Origin: Bacteroidales bacterium
GTDB taxonomy: Bacteria > Bacteroidota > Bacteroidia > Bacteroidales > VadinHA17
DNA length: 64,000 bases
Assembly: GCA_003142255.1 (NCBI GenBank)
Contig: PLLO01000011.1
Location: 62,001-126,000, forward strand
Direction: 5' to 3'
The notes beneath the pieces are model-generated. The model saw nothing but the letters and a program-made list of their open reading frames with translations. It ran no database searches and was not told where the DNA came from. Of the stretch, positions 8,673 to 16,802 are shown piece by piece; position 1 is the stretch's first letter; each line of letters begins with the position of its first letter. The position numbers were made by a program, and so were the translations under genes.

Positions 8673-10520
8673 ATGAGGATATGGCTCAAAAATATTTTCA
8701 TGCTTTTTTTTGTTTCATTTTTAATAAGTGATTTTGCAATTGCTCAGCAAACGCCTGCCAAAACAGATTCGACTAAAATTTATAAAAATATTGAAACCTA
8801 TTCCAGGCAAAGCAAGCTTAAAACATTTGTGTACAGTTTAATTTTTAACCCGGTTACAAAAATCTCAAACAAGAAAGACGTTAAACCGAAGGAATATAAG
8901 AAACTGATACAAAAACCATATAGCGGCTTTGAAGGGAAAATTATCCGGAAAATCGACATTGTTACACTGGATCCTTTTGGTTATTCGGCCACCGACACAA
9001 CTATAGCAAAACAGAATTCCTTCTTTAAAGCGGGGAATGTGATACATATTAATACACATAATATCGCGATCCGGAACCTGTTGCTTATCCGAAAAAATGA
9101 ACCATTCAATTCTTTACTTGTAAAAGAGTCGGAGCGTATTATACGTTTACAAAAATATGTCCATGAAGTGTATTTTTATGTTATAGCTGCCGGGAAGAAA
9201 TCTGATTCAGCAGATGTTTTTATTCGTGTATTAGATAAATGGAGCATCATTCCGGACGGATCCATTTCGGCTTCAAAGTTCATGGTTGGTATAACCGATA
9301 AAAATATTTTAGGATTCGGCCATGAATTTCAAACTACCTATTTAAGAAATCTTACTAATGGTATAGATTCTTTTGGTACAAACTATTCCGTCCCAAACAT
9401 ACGTAACACCTATATAAACGCAAAATTGCACTATGGAGTTGACGGGTACGGAAATTTTAGCAGGAGCCTGGCTGTTGACCGTCCGTTTTATTCTCCATTA
9501 GCAAAGTGGGCAGCAGGTGCGTCTTTTGCATCTCAATTCAAGAAAGATTCACTGAAGGATATAAATTCAGCTTATGTTCCTGTTAATTTGAAGTTTAACA
9601 CTCAGGATTTTTGGGCAGGCAAAGCAATACGGATTTTCAAAAACACCGGAGAAGAGGATCTTGTAACCAATTTAATTTTTACGGTACGATATCTGCGTGT
9701 CCGGTATTCTGAAAAGCCACCAGAACAAAATGATCCGTTATCTATTTATTCCAATGAAGATTTTTATTTGGGCAGCATAGGAATTTCTGCCCGGAAATAT
9801 GTTCAGGATAAATATATCTTTAAATATGGCGTTATCGAAGATGTGCCTGTCGGAAAAGTTTTTGGGTTAACAGGTGGTTATCAGGTAAGAAATAATTCCG
9901 GACGGTTCTATTTAGGGATGCGTTTTTCTTTAGGTAACTATTATGAATGGGGATACCTGAGCTCTAATTTCGAATACGGAACTTTCTTTAAGGCTTCACA
10001 TACCGAACAGGGCGTTTTTACAGCAGGAGTAAATTATTTTACAGGATTAATTGAAGTTGGGAAATGGAAGTTCAGGGAATTTGTAAAACCGCAGATTACT
10101 ATTGGCATAAACCGTGTCGCATACGACAGTCTGACTCTTAATGATGGTTATGGCCTTGATGGATTTATAAGTCCTTCCTTGTCAGGTACCCGACGCATGT
10201 TATTTACGCTGCAAACACAATCATACTCCCCATGGAGGCTTTTAGGATTTCATTTTGGCCCCTATCTTGTTTATTCTCTTGGCATGCTTGGGAATGCCAT
10301 GGAAGGATTTAAGAACAGCAAAGTATATTCACAAATAGGGTTGGGCGTCTTAATTAAAAATGAAAACCTGGTTTTTAGTTCATTTCAAATATCAATTTCA
10401 TTTTATCCGTTAATCCCCGGTATTGGACAAGATGTTTTTAAATTGAACTCATTCAGAACGACTGATTTTGGTTTCAGAGATTTTGAAATCAATAGGCCGG
10501 AAGGAGTTAGATATCGGTAA
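8673..10520 (+). CDS. Omp85/BamA-like outer-membrane protein of the lipid-transport operon
   Basis: A 615-residue protein with a signal peptide ending near AIAQQ. Residues about 85-190 look like a POTRA-type domain: an IRKIDIVT strand, then a helix with NEPFNSLLVKESER, and finally a DVFIRVLDKWSI strand. The remaining 400 residues alternate short amphipathic strands and turns as in a beta-barrel, including NILGFGHEF, typical of the BamA/surface-antigen superfamily. It starts 31 bp after the MCE gene, so it is likely the last gene of the operon driven by module B. Inference: it could be the outer-membrane port or partner of the lipid transporter. I do not recognise a named family. Confidence 0.65.
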   Translation: MRIWLKNIFMLFFVSFLISDFAIAQQTPAKTDSTKIYKNIETYSRQSKLKTFVYSLIFNPVTKISNKKDVKPKEYKKLIQKPYSGFEGKIIRKIDIVTLDPFGYSATDTTIAKQNSFFKAGNVIHINTHNIAIRNLLLIRKNEPFNSLLVKESERIIRLQKYVHEVYFYVIAAGKKSDSADVFIRVLDKWSIIPDGSISASKFMVGITDKNILGFGHEFQTTYLRNLTNGIDSFGTNYSVPNIRNTYINAKLHYGVDGYGNFSRSLAVDRPFYSPLAKWAAGASFASQFKKDSLKDINSAYVPVNLKFNTQDFWAGKAIRIFKNTGEEDLVTNLIFTVRYLRVRYSEKPPEQNDPLSIYSNEDFYLGSIGISARKYVQDKYIFKYGVIEDVPVGKVFGLTGGYQVRNNSGRFYLGMRFSLGNYYEWGYLSSNFEYGTFFKASHTEQGVFTAGVNYFTGLIEVGKWKFREFVKPQITIGINRVAYDSLTLNDGYGLDGFISPSLSGTRRMLFTLQTQSYSPWRLLGFHFGPYLVYSLGMLGNAMEGFKNSKVYSQIGLGVLIKNENLVFSSFQISISFYPLIPGIGQDVFKLNSFRTTDFGFRDFEINRPEGVRYR

Positions 10521-10611
10521 GATGGAAAAACACTACTCATCCTTCACTCATCATGCGTTCCTTTTAAATGTGAAAATGGGTAGGCCAGGCCTGCAAACTT
10601 GCAAATAACTA

Positions 10612-13584
10612 TTATTTAAATGACTTGAGATTAATTTTATCCAGCCTGAAAACAAAGCGGATCCTGTTTCTAAATGATCCGGTAATGACATCTATATTGT
10701 CAGAAACAATCAAGGGTAAATAGACCTCGAAAAAGTTCCAAATGCCTGCCTTTAAACCTGCTTCGAAAAACAAAGGTGATTTATTATTTGTTCCCGAACC
10801 ATGATCGTTCAGTAATAAGTTTATAAAGGGTTTTATGGGGATCCGTGAGGCTTTTCCAGGCAGGCTGCTGGAAAGAGAGAGTGAACAAATCCACCGACTA
10901 TATCCAAGGCTATCATTTACAGGAGTAACTAATCCTCCTTCTGACAGGGTCATCTGTCTGGACCAGAAGGTTTTCGGAAACTCGCTGAAACGATCGGGGT
11001 ATACCCCCTGGAATAAATATTGTTCACGACCACCCCTGCCACTGGCAGAAAAAGAATAAATCGGATCTGAAGTATTTTTCAGCATTGTCCCTGTAAATAT
11101 TCTAATTTCCAGGCCGTTTTTCATGCCATAATAACTGTATTTATAGTTTAACTCCAGCGAAGCTTTCTGAAACGACCTGCCTGATTCAAAAGAAACCGTC
11201 ATGTTGAAGGGATTGATTATTCCAGTCCTTTCCATCAGGTAACCAAATTGCAGATATGAACGGATTTTTGCCTTTGTGAAGAGTTCAATCTGCGGAAGGT
11301 CTGATGCGGCAATATAATATCCAAAGACCTTCTGACTTACAGGATTAATCATTTTATCAGGTCTGAAATAAAGGTCTAATCCTACCTTCACATTTTGATA
11401 GTCATGATTTCCGGGAGCGCCGAATTGTGATCCTTCCAGCGAAAGTGTCGCAAGCCTGATGAAGTTGTTATAAGGAGTTTTGTTGATCGAAATATTCCCA
11501 TAACCGGTAAGGCTCGGATTTCGGAAGGTATAGAAAGGAATGACAAAATATTCAACTGGTTTTGGTATAAGTGTCCCATTATGTACAGCCACCCCGGCCA
11601 TAAAGCCATCTGCACTGTTCCAGTCAAAAGCAGGGAGAAATATCAAAGATCGTTTATCAGGATCCTCAACAGTATATAATAACTGAAATTGAACAGGATC
11701 GGCTCTGGGGCAAAGACCAGATGTCCGGATGTTGTTATTGAGCCTGAATAGTTCAGTCATCTTGTGTCCGGGATCGATTATTATCTCAGAATAATTCTTC
11801 CATTGTGAATTGATCCATTTCTTCCCCTCAAAACCATCTTCCCATTTTTCTGAAATGATTGAATCTCCGGTCATCCCTGCTATCAACAGCGGCGCATTCA
11901 ACTCGCCTGTGTTCTTTATAAGCAACTTCTGGTTCTCAAGACGGACTATCTTATAATCGAGTCGCTTTGTTGTGCCCAGAAAATCATCAAAGAACCATGA
12001 GAGATCTTTCTCTGTATGGGATTTAAAGACCACCCTTAAATCTTCAGGCTGGGGATGTTTGTTTTTCCATGTATGGTAGTAATCATGCATAATGGAATCG
12101 AAGAGTGAATCTCCAAGATATGACTGCAGATAGTTGAACCCCTGGGCGGCTTTATTATAGATTATACTGCCGTAATTCTCGTAGTTGTAATCAGGTGCTG
12201 CAAGATTAACAGGTTGTTCGGAGTTCCTACGGGCCGGAACAAGCCACTCGAGCTCCCGGATTCGTTGTACCGGCATTTCTTCTATTTGGAAAAACCTTGC
12301 CAGCTTCTTGTTCTTAAAATCAATTTCCCAAAGCTTTTTCCCCGGATATATTTTATCCATATATCTTGATTCATATGCACTTACGATGCTTTCATCCATG
12401 AAAGGGAATCTGCGTTCATTGGATCCAAGTGCGCTGTAAAACCAGTTATGACAAATTTCATGTGCCAGCACTTCATCCAGCAGGTAAGGATCTTTTGCAA
12501 GGCCTATTACCGTAAGCCCGGGATATTCCATCCCTGATCCGGAATTAAGCGCACTCTGAATTGCGGTAAATGTATTATAAGGATAGTCCCCGATCCATTT
12601 TGAAAAATATAAGATAGCATGACTTACGTATGATCTGGCATTCATCCAAAGAGATGCTTCCTGATTAGTAAACATAGTCCATATAGTTACTTCCCTGCCG
12701 GAGTCCGGCAGTTTCACTTTATCTTTTAGCACATGGAATCTCTTATCGGCAAACCATGCGAAATCATGTATCTGATTCTCTGTGTATCTCAAAGTCTTCA
12801 TCTGACTTGATGATGCCGGAAAACCTGCTCCACCAAAGTCCGGTGTTTTCATCCATGAGGTATCTGCAGATAGGATTTCAAGCTGTTTCTTTTCATCTTC
12901 ATTCTGCAGGTCACCTGTTGCGCCAACTATATAATTGGAAGGCAGAGTAATACTTACATCAAAACTGCCAAATTCCGAATAGAACTCAGCCTGATCAAGA
13001 TATGGCATTTGATGCCAGCCTGATTTGTCATAAACTGCCGGTTTGGGATACCACTGAGATATCTGATATGATTCCCCGATATGACCTAATCGTGAGGTTA
13101 TTCCTTTTGGGATCTTAACATGAAAAGGAGTGGTTATGTTTATTGAGTCACCAGGCTTAAGAGGATTATTAAGAATGATCTTGCAGATATCGGGGTCCCC
13201 TGACAATAAGTTCCATTGAAAAGGATGACCTTCTGTCTCAAAGTCCAGAGAATCAATATAACCTCTTAATTCAGTATCATTGAATAACTTACCTTTCCCG
13301 TTCGTTCTGAAAAGCTCTTTGGCTAATTCAGTCTTATTGTCAGAATATGCATTCGGCCAGAGATGAAAATATAAAAACCCGAGAGTGTCAGGGGAGTTGT
13401 TAATGTACTCAACAGACTCGAATCCATTCAACTCATGCTTCCTGTCATTAAGAGTTACATGGATTTTATAATTTACCCTCTGCTGAAAATAATCCTGAGA
13501 TGAAGCCTTCAGAAAAGGGCAGAAAATTCCAAAACTAAGGAGCATATAATACCTGAAAACAAATTTTAAAAATGGTTTTTGCAT
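10612..13584 (-). CDS. M1-family metallopeptidase with C-terminal beta-barrel-like region
   Basis: The 990-residue protein has an N-terminal signal segment, an aminopeptidase-N-like beta domain and a gluzincin catalytic domain. Zinc ligands follow the M1 pattern: HEICH at 375-379 and Glu398 in MDESIV, exactly 19 residues after the second His. The exopeptidase motif is SGMEYPG rather than GAMEN. From about residue 640 to the end there is no peptidase signature. Instead there are repeated amphipathic strands and aromatic-rich turns, ending in a strand-like RIRFVF segment, as in outer-membrane barrels. The protein may therefore be anchored in the outer membrane. It is convergent with the Omp85-like gene. 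The peptidase family is certain; the barrel is inference. Confidence 0.85.
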   Translation of the reverse strand: MQKPFLKFVFRYYMLLSFGIFCPFLKASSQDYFQQRVNYKIHVTLNDRKHELNGFESVEYINNSPDTLGFLYFHLWPNAYSDNKTELAKELFRTNGKGKLFNDTELRGYIDSLDFETEGHPFQWNLLSGDPDICKIILNNPLKPGDSINITTPFHVKIPKGITSRLGHIGESYQISQWYPKPAVYDKSGWHQMPYLDQAEFYSEFGSFDVSITLPSNYIVGATGDLQNEDEKKQLEILSADTSWMKTPDFGGAGFPASSSQMKTLRYTENQIHDFAWFADKRFHVLKDKVKLPDSGREVTIWTMFTNQEASLWMNARSYVSHAILYFSKWIGDYPYNTFTAIQSALNSGSGMEYPGLTVIGLAKDPYLLDEVLAHEICHNWFYSALGSNERRFPFMDESIVSAYESRYMDKIYPGKKLWEIDFKNKKLARFFQIEEMPVQRIRELEWLVPARRNSEQPVNLAAPDYNYENYGSIIYNKAAQGFNYLQSYLGDSLFDSIMHDYYHTWKNKHPQPEDLRVVFKSHTEKDLSWFFDDFLGTTKRLDYKIVRLENQKLLIKNTGELNAPLLIAGMTGDSIISEKWEDGFEGKKWINSQWKNYSEIIIDPGHKMTELFRLNNNIRTSGLCPRADPVQFQLLYTVEDPDKRSLIFLPAFDWNSADGFMAGVAVHNGTLIPKPVEYFVIPFYTFRNPSLTGYGNISINKTPYNNFIRLATLSLEGSQFGAPGNHDYQNVKVGLDLYFRPDKMINPVSQKVFGYYIAASDLPQIELFTKAKIRSYLQFGYLMERTGIINPFNMTVSFESGRSFQKASLELNYKYSYYGMKNGLEIRIFTGTMLKNTSDPIYSFSASGRGGREQYLFQGVYPDRFSEFPKTFWSRQMTLSEGGLVTPVNDSLGYSRWICSLSLSSSLPGKASRIPIKPFINLLLNDHGSGTNNKSPLFFEAGLKAGIWNFFEVYLPLIVSDNIDVITGSFRNRIRFVFRLDKINLKSFK

Positions 13585-13674
13585 GCTTGCCCGACCTTAA
13601 TTTTTACCAGTTAATAACAAACGATACGAAGATACTGCAAAAGAATGTATGGTCAAGGTCCATTAAATCAAATA

Positions 13675-13739
13675 TGTGAATCATGTAACTTATTCATGAA
13701 ATTATATAACATAAATAGTACCTGAACCACCTAACTTTA
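13675..13739 (+). promoter_or_regulatory. 65-bp tandem-repeat promoter module, copy C
   Basis: TGTGAATCATGTAAC at 13675-13689, ATATAAC at 13704-13710 and -7 box TAACTTTA at 13732-13739, upstream of the small membrane protein at 13772. Confidence 0.75.
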
Positions 13740-13771
13740 ACTGTAATAAACCATCATATAAGGAGATAATT

Positions 13772-13984
13772 ATGAGCACAAGAAGAAACACAACAGTAAT
13801 CTACATTCTTGCGTTGGTAGTCATTGTAATGGCTTTTTTTCTATTAGGCGGAGGACCCTGGATAAGAGGACTCGCACATGGAAGCAGGGCGATAAGCGTC
13901 TCCAATTTGCACTGGGGACAGATTCTGATTAGTTTAGGTCTTGGATTCCTGCTTGGCTGGATAGTTTCAAGGAGGAAATGGTGA
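13772..13984 (+). CDS. Small two-helix membrane protein, unknown function
   Basis: A 70-residue protein with a short basic N-terminus, one hydrophobic helix (about residues 9-27), a Gly-rich loop, a second helix (about 48-64) and a basic SRRKW tail. I recognise no family. It has its own promoter (module C) 32 bp upstream and an unusually good Shine-Dalgarno sequence (AAGGAGATAAT just before the ATG), rare in Bacteroidota, which suggests strong translation when induced. It is divergent from the M1 peptidase gene and is the first of five consecutive single genes each carrying the same module. Confidence 0.7.
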   Translation: MSTRRNTTVIYILALVVIVMAFFLLGGGPWIRGLAHGSRAISVSNLHWGQILISLGLGFLLGWIVSRRKW

Positions 13985-14087
13985 CAGATTATCGGAATTT
14001 AGTCAAAATTATTGATTGTCATTTTGGACTCTGGCTGCCGGTAATAGGATTATCTCTTAAACATGTTGTTTTAATATATTTGTAATA

Positions 14088-14152
14088 TGAGAATTATCTA
14101 ACTTTTTCCCAGAGTTATGTAACGCTTCTGAGAATTACACAGATTAACTTTG
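14088..14152 (+). promoter_or_regulatory. 65-bp tandem-repeat promoter module, copy D
   Basis: TGAGAATTATCTAAC at 14088-14102, ATGTAAC at 14117-14123 and -7 box TAACTTTG at 14145-14152. It ends 23 bp before the next start codon. Confidence 0.75.
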
Positions 14153-14175
14153 AAATAAACTAATAAATCAATATT

Positions 14176-14361
14176 ATGTCAATATTAACTATTTTAATTG
14201 TGCTAATTGTTGCAGGAGTTATTCTATATCTTGTCAATAATTACATCCCCATGGATCATAAAATTAAAAATATCTTAAATGTTGTAGTTGTCATTGTCGT
14301 TATCGCCTGGCTTCTTAAGATATTTGGGGTTTTCGCCTACCTGAAGGGTATCAATATTTAA
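14176..14361 (+). CDS. Thivi_2564-like small membrane protein
   Basis: A 61-residue protein with two hydrophobic helices separated by YIPMDHKIKNILN. This loop and the following VVVVIVV..WLL stretch match what I remember of the Thivi_2564 family of small membrane proteins, whose function is unknown. It is a single-gene unit under module D. Small membrane proteins of this kind are often stress-induced, which would fit the shared promoter, but that is inference. Confidence 0.7.
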   Translation: MSILTILIVLIVAGVILYLVNNYIPMDHKIKNILNVVVVIVVIAWLLKIFGVFAYLKGINI

Positions 14362-14485
14362 AAAGCACATCCCATAGTCACAAAAAGTGGCAGTGCTCAC
14401 TCCTGGTAATCTTCAAAGAATAAGAGGATTAAAGTTATCATCTGTTAATTACTGAAGCACAATTAACATATCATAACTGATAATG

Positions 14486-14550
14486 TATGAATTATGTAAT
14501 TTTTTTTCAAAATTATGTAACTCATGCCGAATTCAATGTTTTTACCTTTA
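14486..14550 (+). promoter_or_regulatory. 65-bp tandem-repeat promoter module, copy E
   Basis: TATGAATTATGTAAT at 14486-14500, ATGTAAC at 14515-14521 and -7 box TACCTTTA at 14543-14550, upstream of the YunG-like gene. The rest of the 258-bp spacer (14362-14485) shows no gene. Confidence 0.75.
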
Positions 14551-14619
14551 AATGTAAAATTTCAGTAATAGCTAAAACAATTATTTAAAATGAATCAGCA
14601 ACCATAAAAACTCAAGAAA

Positions 14620-15009
14620 ATGATTAACAGAAAAGTTGTACAAAAAGCACTAAAGCAGACCTGGGCACTGGATGGTAATACCGCATGTGACCTTTATAGA
14701 CCCGAAGATAGTCAGAGTAGTGTAACATCAAGGTTGATTTATGATGTTTTTGGCGGTGAAATTCTTAAGACCCGTGAGAAAAAGGGATGGCATTTTTATA
14801 ACCGGATTAATGGAGAACGTGTAGATTTTACAGGATCAGAAACGAATAAATTATCCGCAAATTATCGCTTCGAAGATATACCTTCTGCTCCGGATGAGAC
14901 TTATTATTATTTTGCGCAGGAAGATTATTCAACCTTTTATATGAGATTTATCAGGGCATTTGAAGAGGCTGTCGGCCTTGAGAAATATAGGCCTGGTTAT
15001 ACAGCGTGA
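14620..15009 (+). CDS. YunG-like protein, unknown function
   Basis: A 129-residue soluble protein without signal peptide or membrane segment. The central stretch, with a YDVFGGEILKT strand followed by GWHFYNRINGERVDFT, resembles the Bacillus YunG family, in which a similar GGEILKT..GWHFYNxI block is followed by xDFT. No catalytic role is established for that family as far as I know. It is the only apparently cytoplasmic product among the module-controlled genes, with its own copy (E) 69 bp upstream. Confidence 0.6.
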   Translation: MINRKVVQKALKQTWALDGNTACDLYRPEDSQSSVTSRLIYDVFGGEILKTREKKGWHFYNRINGERVDFTGSETNKLSANYRFEDIPSAPDETYYYFAQEDYSTFYMRFIRAFEEAVGLEKYRPGYTA

Positions 15010-15031
15010 AGGTTTCTATCCTATTTAAATA

Positions 15032-15096
15032 TGTGAATTATACAACTAATAAAAATAATCGTGTAACACTTGCCGGTAGAGTTGTATTCACCTTTG
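15032..15096 (+). promoter_or_regulatory. 65-bp tandem-repeat promoter module, copy F
   Basis: TGTGAATTATACAAC at 15032-15046, GTGTAAC at 15061-15067 and -7 box CACCTTTG at 15089-15096. The -7 box places transcription start near 15100, so an in-frame ATG at 15101 would be nearly leaderless. This supports the ATG at 15134 as the start of the lipoprotein gene. Confidence 0.75.
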
Positions 15097-15133
15097 TTAC
15101 GTGAAAATTTATTCACAAATTAAATTCACTAAA

Positions 15134-15898
15134 ATGAGATTAAAAAATGTGTTTTCAATCATAGTAATGCTATTGATTGTATCTATTTCAGGGTGTAAAA
15201 AAGATGATAAGACCGGCGGAACCTCTGGTCACTCAGCAGTAAATCTTGGAACAGCTGCCAATTTTGCTATACTGGCAAAAACGGAAGTCTCAACCACAGG
15301 GACTACTCATATTAACGGAGATATTGGAATTAGTCCGGCTGCCGCGACTTTCATAACGGGATTTTCGCTGATTCTTCCGGCAGGGGGTGCATCTTCCACA
15401 TCAGCTTTAGTAACAGGAAACATATACGCGCCTACTTATGCTAGTCCGACTCCTACTAATTTGACAACGGCTATCAGTAACATGGAAACAGCGTATACTG
15501 ATGCTGCAGGAAGAACATTACCGGATTTTACAGAATTGTACACCGGGAATATTGGTGGTAAAACTCTGGTACCGGGCCTTTATAAATGGTCGACCACTGT
15601 TTTAGTACCATCAAGCATGACTATTTCGGGCAGCGCAACCGATGTTTGGATCTTTCAGACTTCAAAGGATCTTACAGTAAGCAATGCTGTGAATGTAACC
15701 CTGAGCGGAGGAGCATTGGCTAAAAACATTTTCTGGCAGGTTGCCGGGATAGCTACTATGGGAGCAACTTCACATTTTGAAGGAAACATATTATGCAAGA
15801 CAGGCATTACTTTTAAGACAGGCGCTTCAATGAATGGAAGAGCCCTGGCACAGACTGCAGTCGTCCTTGACTCAAATGCTGTTACAAAACCACAATAA
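15134..15898 (+). CDS. DUF3494 (ice-binding-like) lipoprotein
   Basis: From the start at 15134 the protein has 254 residues: a lipoprotein signal with lipobox SISGC (Cys21), a short linker and one DUF3494 domain filling the rest. The domain shows NLGTAANFAILAKTEVSTTG, HINGDIGISP, GGKTLVPGLYKWS, DVWIFQTSK, LAKNIFWQVAG and FEGNILCKTGI. This beta-helix fold is known from ice-binding proteins and is found widely in Bacteroidota. The lipid anchor places it on an outer-membrane face. It is driven by promoter module F and closed by a 22-bp perfect terminator. It is the second DUF3494 gene of the window; ice binding is possible but untested. Confidence 0.88.
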   Translation: MRLKNVFSIIVMLLIVSISGCKKDDKTGGTSGHSAVNLGTAANFAILAKTEVSTTGTTHINGDIGISPAAATFITGFSLILPAGGASSTSALVTGNIYAPTYASPTPTNLTTAISNMETAYTDAAGRTLPDFTELYTGNIGGKTLVPGLYKWSTTVLVPSSMTISGSATDVWIFQTSKDLTVSNAVNVTLSGGALAKNIFWQVAGIATMGATSHFEGNILCKTGITFKTGASMNGRALAQTAVVLDSNAVTKPQ

Positions 15899-15928
15899 AT
15901 CAGTGGTAATCAAATTCACGAAAAAACA

Positions 15929-15977
15929 AGAATGAAAAAGCCTTGCCACACAAAATGTGGCAAGGCTTTTTCATTCT
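15929..15977 (+). terminator. Strong terminator with 22-bp perfect stem
   Basis: Arms 15929-15950 and 15956-15977 are perfectly complementary around a 5-nt loop; the stem contains AAAAAGCC/GGCTTTTT, so it can act in both directions. It follows the DUF3494 lipoprotein gene. Confidence 0.9.
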
Positions 15978-16019
15978 TTCACATAAGCAGGCTACCATAA
16001 ATATTAAAAATAATCCGGG

Positions 16020-16044
16020 TTTGAGGAACGCCAGCTTCCTCAAA
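16020..16044. repeat. 9-bp inverted repeat just upstream of module G
   Basis: TTTGAGGAA and TTCCTCAAA around a 7-nt loop (16020-16028 and 16036-16044), ending 11 bp before the first repeat of promoter copy G. There is no T run, so it is not a clear terminator; it could be an additional binding site. Confidence 0.4.
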
Positions 16045-16054
16045 TCACAGAATG

Positions 16055-16119
16055 TGTGAATTATATAAATCTGTTCAGGAATAATGTAACAGTTCTGCTG
16101 GATTATCAGTTTACTTTTA
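16055..16119 (+). promoter_or_regulatory. 65-bp tandem-repeat promoter module, copy G
   Basis: TGTGAATTATATAAA at 16055-16069, ATGTAAC at 16084-16090 and -7 box TACTTTTA at 16112-16119, 35 bp upstream of the outer-membrane barrel gene. Confidence 0.75.
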
Positions 16120-16154
16120 TATAAAGAATTTTTAAGTAATTAATAATTATATAT

Positions 16155-16628
16155 ATGAAGAAAATTGTAATGACTCTTTTGATAGTTTTTTGTTTGGTAT
16201 CGGTGAGTAATGCGCAGGATTACAAAACTGGGATCGGCGTCAGATTAGGCTTTGATCAGGGACTGACCGTCAAACATTTTATTAGTGAGAAATCGGCACT
16301 CGAATTTCTACTCGCTACAAGATGGAGAGGATTTGAGATCACAGGGCTCTATGAGATCAATAACCCGGCATTCAACGCAGACAGATTGAAGTGGTATTAT
16401 GGTGCCGGCGCACATATTGGCTTCTGGAACGGAGATTATACAAGAGGATGGGGAGATCCCAATACAGATTATACTGTAATTGGTATTGATGGTATACTGG
16501 GTCTGGAATATAGTTTCGCAGAAGCCCCGTTTAATATAGGACTCGACTGGAAACCTGCTTTTAATTTTACAGGCTATACAGGTTTCTGGGCCGATCAGGG
16601 CGCCCTTTCAATAAGGTTTATTTTCTAA
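16155..16628 (+). CDS. Small outer-membrane beta-barrel protein
   Basis: A 157-residue protein with a clear signal peptide (cleavage near SNAQ, residue 21). The mature part alternates short amphipathic strands such as GIGVRLGFDQGLTVKHF, WYYGAGAHIGFW and GLEYSF, with Gly and aromatic residues at turns and a C-terminal strand ending in RFIF, a typical outer-membrane barrel ending. The size suggests about eight strands. I assign no specific family. It is a single-gene unit under module G with its own terminator. Confidence 0.65.
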   Translation: MKKIVMTLLIVFCLVSVSNAQDYKTGIGVRLGFDQGLTVKHFISEKSALEFLLATRWRGFEITGLYEINNPAFNADRLKWYYGAGAHIGFWNGDYTRGWGDPNTDYTVIGIDGILGLEYSFAEAPFNIGLDWKPAFNFTGYTGFWADQGALSIRFIF

Positions 16629-16664
16629 ATTACAATAGACCGGGGATATATTATCCTGGCTCCT

Positions 16665-16708
16665 CCCGCTGAAGTTCCGATTATCTCGAAACTTAGGCGG
16701 GTTTTTTA
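16665..16708 (+). terminator. Terminator after the small barrel gene
   Basis: An imperfect long hairpin (CCCGC at 16665-16669 pairing with GCGGG at 16697-16701, with GAAGTT/AACTT in the inner stem) followed by TTTTTT. Confidence 0.7.
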
Positions 16709-16802
16709 TTTCGTCAAGCCCGGCAAAACGATGATCCTTGTGCCCGACAGCAAAGTTTTCCTTTTGATCGCTTTATGAAAGTCCTCGGGTACCTGTTATG
16801 AT

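Noticed and set aside
15101-15133. Use of the in-frame ATG at 15101 as the start of the DUF3494 lipoprotein.
   Set aside because: It lies almost on the predicted transcription start of module F and would lengthen the signal peptide unusually; the ATG at 15134 gives a standard lipoprotein signal.
3649-16119. The seven promoter repeats as insertion-sequence ends or attachment sites.
   Set aside because: They always lie at a fixed distance from a -7 box and upstream of a gene, have no target duplications and no transposase nearby; regulation explains them better.
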